The notes beneath the pieces were generated by a model, which searched no databases, was not told the origin of the DNA, and was given only the letters and a program-made list of their open reading frames with translations. Both the position numbers and the translations under genes were made by a program. A DNA stretch of 64,000 nt from Setophaga petechia (lineage: Eukaryota > Chordata > Aves > Passeriformes > Parulidae), in the NCBI GenBank assembly GCA_024362935.1, contig JANCRA010000040.1, positions 744,001-808,000 of the forward strand, in the 5' to 3' direction. Positions 51,541 to 61,855 of the stretch are shown piece after piece (the stretch's first letter is position 1; each line of letters starts with the position of its first letter).

Positions 51541-52493
51541 GTGTTCAAAGAGAAATCCCTGGCACAGAGATGGAGTGGACAGAGACATCACTACAGTCTC
51601 AAGCCATCTGCAGTAATTGTGTGTCAGGGTCCCATTACTATTACTGCTCATCATAAAACATATGGTGAGAGAAAGTCAGGGCTAGGAGATTAAAGTTCAA
51701 CAGAAAGGTCTGCAAGGTTAATGCATGAAGCCAAAAACTGGCATGTCACCCAGTTCTGCTAATTACTAACCCTGTTAAGATGCTTAACTAAGACTAGATG
51801 GAAATGCAAAGCAAACTGAGGCCTTGCTTTAGTCATCTGTTTTAATTGAAAACAAACAAAACTACACAGAGCACTTCTGAATAAAAACTCATAACTATCA
51901 CTGATGCTTTCACAGGGAAATCTCACTGAAACTGTAAAAGGAATGTTAATCCCGCTATCCTCTCTTTCATTCTGTTTACTCTCTTTGCTCTTTTCACTCT
52001 TGTCCAGCAGAAAATGTAGTCCCTGAATCAATAACATACTCCTACAATCATGAAAATCTTCACTTATAGCCCAAATGCAGCCTAAATTGTCCTAATTTAT
52101 TAATTATTTTCTGCAACTATTACAGTGATGACAAATTAGAATGACAAAAACCTTGTTAAGTATTTCTGGGCATAAAAAGCAATTCCAGAAGAACAGAGAG
52201 CAGTCCTCTGGGAGTATTAAACTATACAAATTGTAAAAATTCTCAGGGTTAACACTGTAAACATTCCTCTCCCTCTTCCTGATTTGCAGATATTTAAACA
52301 CTTAAATATATACGAAAAACATATGAATTTAAAATCTGCTGAATATCTGTTTTCTCTATTTATATCCAGTGCTAGTCCTCTGAAAAGAAGTCTTTCTATC
52401 TTAAGTCCTTTAAATCAGAAAGGTGAAGTGGAATATATGTCCCCAAACATCTGGAGGCAGATATAGCTGACAATGAAAAGCACTCTCGTAACA
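51541..52493. other. Single-copy DNA between a CR1 copy and an LTR-like element
   Basis: No gene was seen. The first 100 bases may be further decayed CR1 sequence. Confidence 0.55.
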
Positions 52494-53535
52494 TGTTGTT
52501 TAACATCATCAGAAAATTAAACTCCAAATTAACCACTTCCCTTTCCCCTGCACCTTCCAGTAAGAGAGGGACAAAGGAGGAGATTGTGAGTTGAGGTAAC
52601 AATTTACTGAATGCAGAAAGCTATAGAAAAGGAAACACCCTTTTTTTAATCTTAAAAAACAAAATTATGCAAAAAGAGAAGGTGTTTTACACACAGAAGG
52701 CAATCACCACTTCATCTTAGTTCCATGAGGCTGCCAAAACAAAGACAAAATAGCAGCCGTTGTTGCACCAAGGGCCACTTGGCTTTCCACAAAAAATGAC
52801 AAGATGGCAACTGTTCCCACAAACAGCTTTCACCCTCCCCAGGCCCAAGACACTGGAAAACAGTGACAGAAAAATCCCTAAAAGCTAGATCCTCCACATT
52901 AAGTTGCACTGCACTGCTGCTTCAGATGCTGGACTCAATTCCACGTGGCTGCTGCTACCAGCACTGCTGCTTCTGGCTGCTCTACCCTGCTCCACCCCGC
53001 TCTGCTCAGGTTCCTTAGGCTCAGCTCCTTTTGGCTCAGCTCTGCTTGGTTCAGCTTGGCTCCTTTCAGCACACACTGGACTTGGCAGGGCTCAGGCTTA
53101 CTTTCACCACTTGGTACCACACAGCACTTCCCACACTGGTGCTGCTTTTCAGCACCACATCTTGGAGTCATGACTCAGAGGAGTGGGAAGGGCACAGGCA
53201 GAGGTGACAAAGGATGCAGTCCACAAGGCTGATCCCAACAACCTTCCCAGCCATGGAGGGAGGGAGGCAAAATGATCCACTTCCAGGGTGTGCTCACCTT
53301 TTCTGCCCCCTGGGACCATGCTGCCAGCAAATACGTGAGTGGTACAGAGCAGCACCCTGGACACACTCCCATGGCTCTCAATGCTGCTGCATCTCTGCAG
53401 ACAGGACACACATGGAGGGTACTCAGGTATCAAACACTTCTGCATGGCCTGGCAGAAATGACACAGGAGCTAGGAGGGACCTGTGCCCTACTAGACTGAC
53501 AGTGCAAGGCAAAGAAGAATACACTTGATCCTCTC
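52494..53535 (-). mobile_element. GC-rich LTR-like element of a second family (family B)
   Basis: About 1 kb with composition unlike its surroundings. Plus strand starts 'TGTTGTTTAACATCATCAG', the form expected for the reverse complement of an LTR 3' terminus. Read on the minus strand it shows a U3-like GC-rich start, degenerate tandem GAGCTGAGCC-type units (53075 to 52985), a 'GGCTGCTATTTTGTCTTTG' region, and then an R/U5-like 'TCAGTAAATTGTTACCTCAACT' context (22 bases in the original, split here as TCAGTAAATTG and TTACCTCAACT) near 52590-52615. The far end near 53535 is approximate. All open frames here are by-products of the GC-rich repeats. The identification as a bird LTR is from resemblance to remembered elements and is less sure than family A. 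Confidence 0.55.
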
Positions 53536-55436
53536 AAATGACAGTAGCGCTTTGGGTGAGTTCAGCCCCAGTTGTCCAGATATGAAAACAACACTGATTG
53601 TCAATGGTCTTCTGTGTTGTAGACACAGTCCACTCTAGAGGACAATTCATCTTGCTCTGTAACAGAGCCAAGAGAGTTGCAAAAAAAGCACAGTGTAAGG
53701 AATTTCTTTAGAAAATTGGACCACTAGACTGCATAATTACTGTTCAGCCAACAAAATATGCTGACATTAATGCCACTCAGGATTTGAATCAGTTTCCCTA
53801 AGAAAAGCATTTTTTACTGTTCTAATAACCCCAAGAATCTTCCATTGGTCTCCACCAGTTTCTTCAGAAGGACATGATCTTTCTCAGGCCTCATCTTTCA
53901 TTCTCATGCAGCAGTCTGGTATATCTCAGATTCTCACAAATGGCACTGGTGCCTGTGTTGAAGCAATAAAAGCTGGTCATGTTTAGTAGTGTAATGGAAA
54001 AACAATGCTCACCATCAGTGTATACAGAATTATTCACCCAAGCACCTGAACTCAGCATGATAAATGGAGACAGAATATATTGCAGAACTTTGAAAGGGTC
54101 TCATACCCTGGGACTCCCAGGTCTAATCAGCTCTCACAGATCAGAAAATTATGTATGACATATTGAGTACTATCCAAGGAGTCAGAAATCTAAGCAGACC
54201 CACAATTCAGAAGTCATGACTTCCAAACTCGTTAAAATATGCATCATTATTTGACATGGACCAGGTGCACTACCAGTTAAAGATGTATGCAGAGAAGTTT
54301 TCTATTGATTTCAGCTATTGGCCTGACTCAATATGAGCTATTCCTTCAAATATAAATACTTGTGTTGTACCTTCAAAAGTCCACGAGGCAACCTGGGAAA
54401 TATTCAATGCCTTGTGATGATTGCTCTGTCTTTTTATTGTTTTCCTCTTGCTTTGGAGATCAATATTAGAGATTTCCTCTTATAAGAGTTAAGAGCCTGT
54501 TCTTAGTGATTGAATTATGCCATAATAATCTACCCCCTTGAGCTATTATAAAAACTGACTTAACTTTGTTGTCCTAATGACATTTGAATATGATGCAGCT
54601 GTCTGAGTCATATAGCTATAAGTACCTTTTGATAGCCAGAAAAAATAATTTTAATCATTCTTCTATTATTCCAAATACTGTGATGAAAAAGCACTTCTGA
54701 AAAAACCCACAAAAAATCCAAACCAAAAAAAAGGAACAAAAATGTACAGAAAATTGAGGCTTCTGAAAACATTTTTTTTTCTTAAAACAAATTGAATTGC
54801 AATATCCCTTCAACACCATTTTTTTCTTTCTTCAGAAAGTTTTGAATGCAGTGGAATGGCATTGTTTAAAAATTCTCTTCTAATCAAATCCAATTCAGGT
54901 CATTAGAGAGGAAAATCACCGAGAGTGTCCAAGTCATGATGGGAGCATGCATTCCCAAATTAATACAAAACAAGCCTGGGTAATAAGAGAAACAGCTTGA
55001 AGAGACTTGTATCCAACTGCTTCTGACTAGGAAAAGCAAGCCAAATTGTAAACAGGTTGTACCCACCTTGTACATGCTGAGATGAGATAAGTTTTCTGGA
55101 GATACCTGCACTTCTCTCTGAGGACAGTATCTTCATGACTAGAATGAAAGTTGAACACACAAACAACCCAAGCATCCAATCAGATTGCTGTCACAGCTCG
55201 CACCCCTGAAATGGTTTGTTTCTGTGTTTTTAGCCTGTTCAAAAGAAATCACACATTACAGCATACTCCAAGAGGCTGGCTGGCTGTCAGCACTCTGCAG
55301 AAAGCCCATGTGGACAGGATGAGAGTGGCAGGTGTAATGTACCATCTGCACAACCATCTGGAGATCTCCCTTCCTCAGAGTGCAGGAGTAACACCAGGGC
55401 CTCATTCTTCTACCACTGACGTGAAAGGAAATTTTA
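53536..55436. other. Single-copy DNA, no gene seen
   Basis: Only short frames. A-rich words (AAAAAACCCACAAAAAATCC) near 54700. Confidence 0.65.
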
Positions 55437-55725
55437 TAGATTCATAGGATCCTAGACCAGTTTGGGTTGGAAGGGACCTTGAAGATCATCTGGTTCCACC
55501 CCACCTGCTGTGGGCAGGAGCACCTTCCACTAGACCAGGCTGCTCCAAGCCCCGCCCAGCCTGGCCTTGAACACTTCCAGGGATGGGGCATACTGAGCTT
55601 CCCTGGACAACATGTTCAAATGGCTCACCATCCTCTGAGTAAAGAATATCTCCCTAATGGCTGATATAAATATGTTCTCTTTCAGTTTAAAAGACATTCC
55701 CCCATTTCCTGTCACTACATGCTGT
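55437..55725 (-). mobile_element. CR1 LINE 3'-end fragment
   Basis: Plus strand begins with the reverse complement of the CR1 tail ('TTCATAGGATCCTAGACCAG') and continues through 'GGGTTGGAAGGGACCTTGAA', 'AGATCATCTGGTTCC' and the 'GGGCAGGAGCACCTTCCACT' segment. On the minus strand one frame (55715 to 55530) reads 'GMSFKLKENIFISAIREIFF', then 'PSLEVFKARLGGAWSSLV', the last residues of CR1 ORF2. This is one of the best preserved CR1 pieces in the window, but it is 5' truncated near 55725 and has no upstream coding region. Confidence 0.92.
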
Positions 55726-56464
55726 GGGAATGAGGCCTACAGCTACGAGACATGATGTGAGATAGGTGGTAGAGAGATTTCCATTAAATATGGTGTGCTG
55801 CAGGGCTGATAGGTTATGTGTTTCTGTTCCATCCAGTCTTCATAATAATGTCTCCCTCTGTAACTCTCAATACCCCTAATTTACATAGAAAGCGACTACA
55901 GCAACAGGTTATTTGACTACAGTCCTGCCTCCACTTCTCCAAAAGGTATAAAATGGCATTCGAAGTCTTCCATGGTAGAGCATGAGAATACAACCTTGCA
56001 GACAAGCTGAAAGGTTTGCTTCTCTCTCTTCCCCAAGGAAGGGATGCCTCTTTGGTAAGATTTACGCCTCCAACTCTGTCGGAGTGTACCTGAAAATACT
56101 CATACATAGCACTATACACTCACATTTTCCAGTGTATTTATCACTGGAAATTTCAAAAAAATCTCTAGACTGTTTCTTCAATGTGCACAGTATTTGTCAA
56201 TCTGTGATCACAAAATTCATAATGAACTCTCTCTTACTTATGGTGGCCAATCAGTAAATCACACTATTCAAGAATCTGGGATCCTGAATGTGACAAGAAC
56301 TATTGTGTAACCACACTGATACACCTGAAATCTTACTGAATGTGACCAGACTTATAGTGCTAAACTGGTTATAATCAGAAAATAAACTGATCTGTACCCA
56401 GCCCCTTTGCTCTGTGAGGACAAGCTAGAAAACAATGAGGTTTACTTTCTGCCAAATTTCTATA
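55726..56464. other. Single-copy DNA between two CR1 fragments
   Basis: A 101-codon minus-strand frame (56119-55814) and a 91-codon plus frame overlap and have no recognisable domain. Confidence 0.6.
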
Positions 56465-57345
56465 CCTTTAATGCAATACATGCCCTGGTAAAATGTCCCT
56501 TTCTAGCTTCCTTTCAACACCCATTAGGCCCTGGAAGGCTACTAAATGCTCTCCCCTGGGCATCTTCTTCTCCAGACTGAGCAACACCAGCTCTCCCAGC
56601 CTTCTTCACAGAACAGGTGCTTCAGCCCTCAGATCACCTTGGCTGCCTTTCTCTAGACTCACATTAATAAGTCCACATAGTTCCTACCTTAGGGGCTGCA
56701 GAGCTGAGCATAGCACTTCTGGTGGAGTCCCACCAGAGTGGAGTGGGGCATGAGAATCCCCTTCCTTGCCCTGCTGGCCATTCCCCTTTTGATGCAGCCC
56801 AGGACACGGTTGGACTGCGAGCCATGTTGAGCTTCTTGTCAATCAACAACTCCAAGTCATCCTCAGGACTGCTCTCAAGCCATTCTCTGCCCATTGTGTA
56901 TTTTTGCTTGGGATTGCTCTGACCCACGTGCAGGCCCTTGAACTTGGCCTTGTTGAACTTCATGAGTTTTGTACAGGCCCACCTCTCAAACCTGTCCAGG
57001 TCCCCCTGGATAGCATCCCTACCCTCCAACATCTCAACCTGACCACATGGCTTGGTGTCATAGGAATATTGGCTGAGGGTGCACTTGATCTGCTGTCTAT
57101 GTTGTCAACAAGATGTTAAAAATACCAGTCCAAATATTCACCCCCTAAGGAAAGCCAGTTGTCACTGGTCTCTGTTTGGATATGGAGCCTTTGACCACAA
57201 TTGTGAAGTGGTCAAATCCTGACAATTCATTATCCACTGTGTGGCCCATCCATCAATGCCATCCCTCTTCAGTGTAGAGAGAAGGATGGCGTGAAGGACA
57301 GTGTCAAAACTTCAAATAATTTATCAAACTCTCTGTCCATCTCTG
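56465..57345 (-). mobile_element. CR1 LINE fragment, reverse-transcriptase region without the 3' end
   Basis: On the minus strand the match begins near 57340 with the 'FDTVP..IL' block and proceeds through 'VVVNGSMSRWRPVTSGVPQG'-like DNA (about 57150-57200) and a decayed 'CTLSKFADDTKL'. A long open piece (57032 to 56664) then reads 'MLEGRDAIQGDLDRFERWAC', 'LMKFNKAKFKGLHVGQ', 'NPKQKYTMGREWLESSPEDD' and 'LLIDKKLNMARS'. A frameshift follows at the 'VLGCIKRGMASRA' block. The copy stops near 56465, before the terminal 3' region, so it lacks the CR1 tail. It is a dead copy. Confidence 0.9.
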
Positions 57346-57509
57346 CCCCATGAAGATATCATTAATGGAAGCAGAATCAAGGTCCATATTTGGACCAATT
57401 AGCCAAAGCTAGAGAGGAAGATGATTAGCACTTGGCTGATTAGTTTTTCCTGCTAGAAACTATGACATAGCAGCAAAGAAATAAAAGCTGGCTGACAAAA
57501 GTGTTTTCC

Positions 57510-58310
57510 AAGCCTATTAATAAATATGTGGTATAACCAGGCAAGGTGTCTGGAAAGTATACCTACAATGTGAAGACATATACACAGTAGTCGCTTATTT
57601 CTAGAAATCCTTTTTCCTTGAAGGCAATTTCCAGAATATCATCTTTCATTGAAGCCAAAATAGCCCCAAACGTCTTTGTTTCTATTCTAGTCTGTATTTG
57701 ATGGGCAATAACTAATATGGGATCACAGGACACAATGATATTAAAATCAAGGAGACACTAACAGAAAAAAATTCTGATGCTCAAACAAGAATAGCAGTGT
57801 TTAAGGATCATGGTTTTATTTCCTCTCTATAATATAGTCCAATTTAGGATTCCTTTCTTCTGTATTCAGATACTTTTAAAATTCCTCTGTAATACCAAAA
57901 GAGGAAGAAAATGTAATTTATAAAATCTTGCTTACATAACAAATAAAACAGTAAAAAATCCAAAGGTTCTAATTCCATTTGTTTTTCCATGTCACATGAA
58001 TTTTCAATGAAGTCACCTTATGGCAGTGTTGCTGCATTTAATCCACAAATATACACAGTGTTCCTGGTTATGCCAGTAGAATCTAGGTGACTTTAAGCAT
58101 TCAACAGACCAATCATTAAATATTTTAATATAACCAGGAAAGTACTCCTTGAAAGAAAACTGTATCTAGGGTAACACATTTCCATAAATATGTTTCCCTT
58201 GAAGAAAATTCCCAGAATCTATCTTTAATCAAGATCCAAAAAACCACCAAAATATATGTTTTTACTTTATTCTGTGGCTAATGCGGCAGGTGTATCCCAC
58301 AGGACATTCC
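57510..58310. repeat. Diverged duplicated segment (two copies, offset about 575-600 bp)
   Basis: Copy 1 (about 57515-57735) and copy 2 (about 58115-58310) share a run of words in the same order: ATAACCAGG followed by AAG, CTTGAAG, CCAGAAT followed by ATCTTT, a T-rich TTTCTATTCTAG/TTTACTTTATTCTG region, and CACAGGACA. Offsets fall from 597 to 574 across the segment, as expected from small gaps. They may be an old tandem segment duplication or two copies of one unrecognised dispersed repeat. About 370 bp of unrelated A+T-rich DNA lies between them. Confidence 0.6.
58061..58140. repeat. Inverted repeat, 11-bp arms, 58-bp spacer
   Basis: TTCCTGGTTAT (58061-58071) is the reverse complement of ATAACCAGGAA (58130-58140). 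The second arm also belongs to the duplicated segment at 57510-58310. Confidence 0.85.
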
Positions 58311-58389
58311 AGAGACTCACTAAAAATTACAGTGATAGGCAGTATAGGCATGTATAAAGCTAAAAATTTGGCTTCAAGTTAACACAAGC

Positions 58390-58440
58390 AGTTCTACTTC
58401 CTCTTTGTTCCTCAAGAGGAACCATTGAGGAAGTAGAACT
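58390..58440. repeat. 51-nt inverted repeat with nested arms
   Basis: Outer arms AGTTCTACTTCCTC (58390-58403) and GAGGAAGTAGAACT (58427-58440) are perfectly complementary over 14 bp. Inside them a second pair, GTTCCTC and GAGGAAC, flanks a 2-base centre. Together they could form an almost continuous hairpin in RNA or single-stranded DNA. Confidence 0.96.
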
Positions 58441-61055
58441 ATCACCATATTCATATTACTTTTCATCCCACCTCCTAGGAGTTGTCTGTCACAGGATAAC
58501 TTCTTTTCAGGAAAGGTTCCCTCATCGCATCCACAAGTGACTTCAAAATAATAGTAGATAATCAGTTAAGGGCAGGTGCCTTATTTCTGAATAAACCAAG
58601 CTCAGTGACATGATTCTCTAGTTATTAGTCAAAATTCTTTTTCTAGGGACCTCAGTAATTACTTTCAAGGTTCCTTTTTTTTAAATATATATAGAGAAGT
58701 AATTCTTCACCCATTAAATATGTATATGTCAGACAGTAAATACATAATTGATGCAATCTTCCCTCTACATGTTGATATTCAAAGCCATTCTCAATTTTCT
58801 GAACCACTTAGTTGCATCAAATAGTTTTCCAGATCTCTTTATACTCACCACACTTCATTCAGAATTACTTTTGCACATGGGACCAGTCTCACAATTTTAA
58901 AGAACATTGAGTGTTCCTTTAATAACCTAGAGTATTCTTTTCTCCGTTAGTTAGCTGCTCCATTGTTTCACAAAATATTTCAAAACCTGAAACTATGGAA
59001 GTTAATTCCCCATGTAAAGGCACTTTATTGATCATAAAGATCTTGGCAAATGTCAGCTACAAAATCCTTCTTACCTGTGCTAATCCATATTGCCAAATCT
59101 GAATGTTGGCTGCTTTATTCCACTTTTTGTTACATGGGCAGAAAAAAAAAGGGTTTTTTCACATGATAACTTCAACAGCATTAAGGGGTTTTGTGCCCTG
59201 GCCAAAGATCACACCCAAACACAGGACTATTTCTAATAGTTATACAATGAAAAAAAGGGTTCTTCCTTTGGATACCTATTAGTTTCTACTGAAGGTTGCA
59301 GCACTTGCACATTTATAAAGAGGCAAAGGATAAAGGACAAATGTTTCACTAAAAGACCTGATGTTAGGATGGTGAGCATCCTTAGCTCCCATTAATAAAG
59401 AGATGTGGGCAATTTATACAATGCATGGGTTTCAGCAAAGTGTATTTGCTTAATTTAAGTATTTGATTAAGTTCCACTGAAAACAGTAAGAGTTAAAAAG
59501 GCACTTAAAAAATTATTGTAGGAAGACAGGATCACTCATGTACTTTAAGTCTTTATTGTATCAGAACTTTTGACCACCACTGAACTCCAATTTCATCAAT
59601 CGCATCTTTGGATCCAGCATTTAAACTGTCTGGATAATTATCCACAGAGGGAGGGTAACACAGCATATTAGTACTTCATCTAGAGGGTAGGTTACACTAA
59701 TTTTGTTTCAAAGGGCACTCCTTACACTTCTTTCAAAAGTTTTATCACAATAGCTTGTGATATTCCAGGAAATTAAACCTATCAGATTCCCGTCTGGTTA
59801 GATGAAAACCATCACACACACACACACACAAATTGGTTTATCCATATGCAAATGTAACAATTAGGGATTATGGCTCTGGAAAATTAACAGCTGAATCAGT
59901 GTATCAGAAGTCTAAAGACATGTCCCACCAGTTTTCTCAAAAATGCATTTTGAGAATATTATAATTTTATTACCAGACTGATAAATATGCTTTATCCTCT
60001 GAGCTCATATGAAACTTTAAGAGGGAGGAAGTACAGGAACAGGAGAATGAATATAATTTTTTTTTAATACACAGGAGGAATCAGGCATTCTGCCATGGTT
60101 CCCCTTGAAATAAATTGTATTTGTTCTTTTCCCCCTTTGGCATTTCCAGGTGCCTGTCTGTTTTTAACATCTTCTTCAGCCTCAATAAATTTTTTGAAAC
60201 AAGACTCTGTCATACACTGAGTGAGTCACAGCTGAAAAATAAAAGTAATCCCTCAATGGGATAAATATACTCCAACTGGAGAACAGGAAAAAAATGCATT
60301 GTTTTCTAAAATTGATGGTGATGCACTTTAACAGTTTTTTTCCAACCTTGTTTTGTTTTGAAACTGTCAGAGAATATTCACTGAATGTTTTATAAGCAAA
60401 AGGACTATTTCCTAAGGCTATACAAACAGTACTTTAAAAAAAGAGATCGTTTCCTAACACTGATCAAAAGAATTTGTGAACTCAGGGGAATCATTAGTTG
60501 AGATCAAGCTCTTAGGCCACATTTACACCTTGGAAAGTATAAAATATTTGTTGTGCTGATTGCCTGAGCCACCTCCTGACCAGGACAGACACACAAGGTC
60601 AGAGAGAAATAGTGGTATCTGCTTATGGAGACAAACTCAGGGCTCAGGCATGAACATCTATTGTACACACAATTTTCTTTTTCCTGTTCATGTTAATTAC
60701 TTGTGGTCCCTCAGAATATTGAAACAACCTCTCTTCATATGAACTCATATTACTGCATTTTTGTTGGCATTTATCGAACTTTGAGAATACAGAATGTGAA
60801 CCACACAGATAGCCATGACCATTTCATATTTGAAAACCTGAAGTAGAACTATTTGAATTGAAGAAAGTCAGTGACATAACAGACTTGAGAATTTGTCTGA
60901 GGAGAATGTTGAGGAACTCCTTCAAACATGTGAGGTGAGGTTGGACCTTGGCACACAACACAGTCCCTCTGAAAACCAGGGTGGCATGATTATTTGCTCA
61001 ATATTGTGATTAATTTCAATGGAAAATCTGTTTAAGCAGATGTTTGGTAGCATTA
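58441..61055. other. Single-copy A+T-rich DNA, no gene supported
   Basis: Contains the (CA)9 tract and one weak exon-like module on the minus strand (59122-59075). No open frame above about 60 codons. Confidence 0.6.
59813..59830. repeat. (CA)9 microsatellite
   Basis: Nine perfect CA units in otherwise single-copy DNA. Confidence 0.97.
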
Positions 61056-61616
61056 TGTCACAGCTTAACCCCAGCTGGCAACAGAGCCCAACAAAGCCAC
61101 TCATTCACTTACCCCCTGCCCATCCCAGTGGAATAGGGGAGAGAATTGAAAGGCTAAAATGAGAAAATTTATTTGATTTAGATAGAAAGAGTTTAATGGA
61201 TAAAGTAAAAGCCACACACACAAGCAGAGCAGAATAAAGAATTCTTTTCTGCGGGCAGGCAGGTGTTCAGATGTCTCTAGGACAGCAGGGCTTCCATAAC
61301 TTGGGAAAAGAAACACCAGCACTCTGAATGTCCTGCCTTCATTCTTCTTCATCCCACTTTATTTACCATAGGAAAATGGCATAAAAAATCCTTTGGATCA
61401 GTTCGAGCCAGCTGACCCAACTCCTTGTGCACCCCCACCCACCCTCCTTACTGGAGCAAGGAGGAGCAGAAAAGGCCCTGGCTCTTTTTAAGTCCTGCTA
61501 AGCAGAAAGTAAAGCATCTCTGAGTTATCAATACTCTTTCCAGCACAAATACCAAACATAGACCTGCACCAGCAACTACAAAGGGCATTGACATTACCCT
61601 AGCCAAAACCAGCACA
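61056..61616 (-). mobile_element. Solo LTR, family A
   Basis: Plus strand starts 'TGTCACAGCTTAACCCCAGC' and ends 'AGCCAAAACCAGCACA', giving TG...CA termini. Internal landmarks match family A: 'GGCAGGCAGGTGTTCAGATG', 'AGGACAGCAGGGCTTCCATA', 'CCAACTCCTTGTGCACCCCC' and 'TTATCAATACTCTTTCCAGC'. It is better preserved at both ends than the copies at 12331 and 28945. The promoter TATA (about 61357-61368 on the minus strand) is decayed. No retroviral internal region is next to it. A target-site duplication is not evident in the 6 bases on each side. Confidence 0.87.
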
Positions 61617-61771
61617 GGTCAACTCTTAGTATTGAATTTTATCAATAGTACTTTATTGTCAAACCAGGGATGGTTTGATGATTTGTATTGCAGAGCTGAG
61701 CCTGTGGAAATATCATCCAAGTTTCCCTTTTTTCTCCTATACTTCTACTCTCTCTTGCCATTGTTTGCAGA

Positions 61772-61855
61772 CTGTTTTTTCAGCATATTATCCATAGGTA
61801 AGTAAGGCTGCTCTTTTTTTTCAGCATATTATCCATAGGTAAGTAAGGCTGCTCT
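61772..61855. repeat. Near-perfect tandem duplication, period 41 bp
   Basis: A block of a T-run, CAGCATATTATCCATAG, then GTAAGTAAGGCTGCTC occurs twice, with CAGCAT starting at 61781 and 61822. The copies differ only in the length of the T-run and a base just before it. Each copy happens to contain a polypyrimidine-AG and a GTAAGT, as discussed under findings. Confidence 0.96.

Noticed and set aside
52885..53528. Cluster of overlapping open frames on both strands
   Set aside because: They arise from GC-rich, stop-poor LTR-like DNA with ten-base units; amino-acid runs such as AEPKGAEPKEPE reflect the repeat.
56664..57032. 122-codon minus-strand frame as a host gene
   Set aside because: It matches the CR1 reverse-transcriptase region ('LMKFNKAK', 'EWLESSPEDD') and is frameshifted at its end.
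61101..61352. 83-codon minus-strand frame
   Set aside because: Contained in the solo LTR at 61056-61616.
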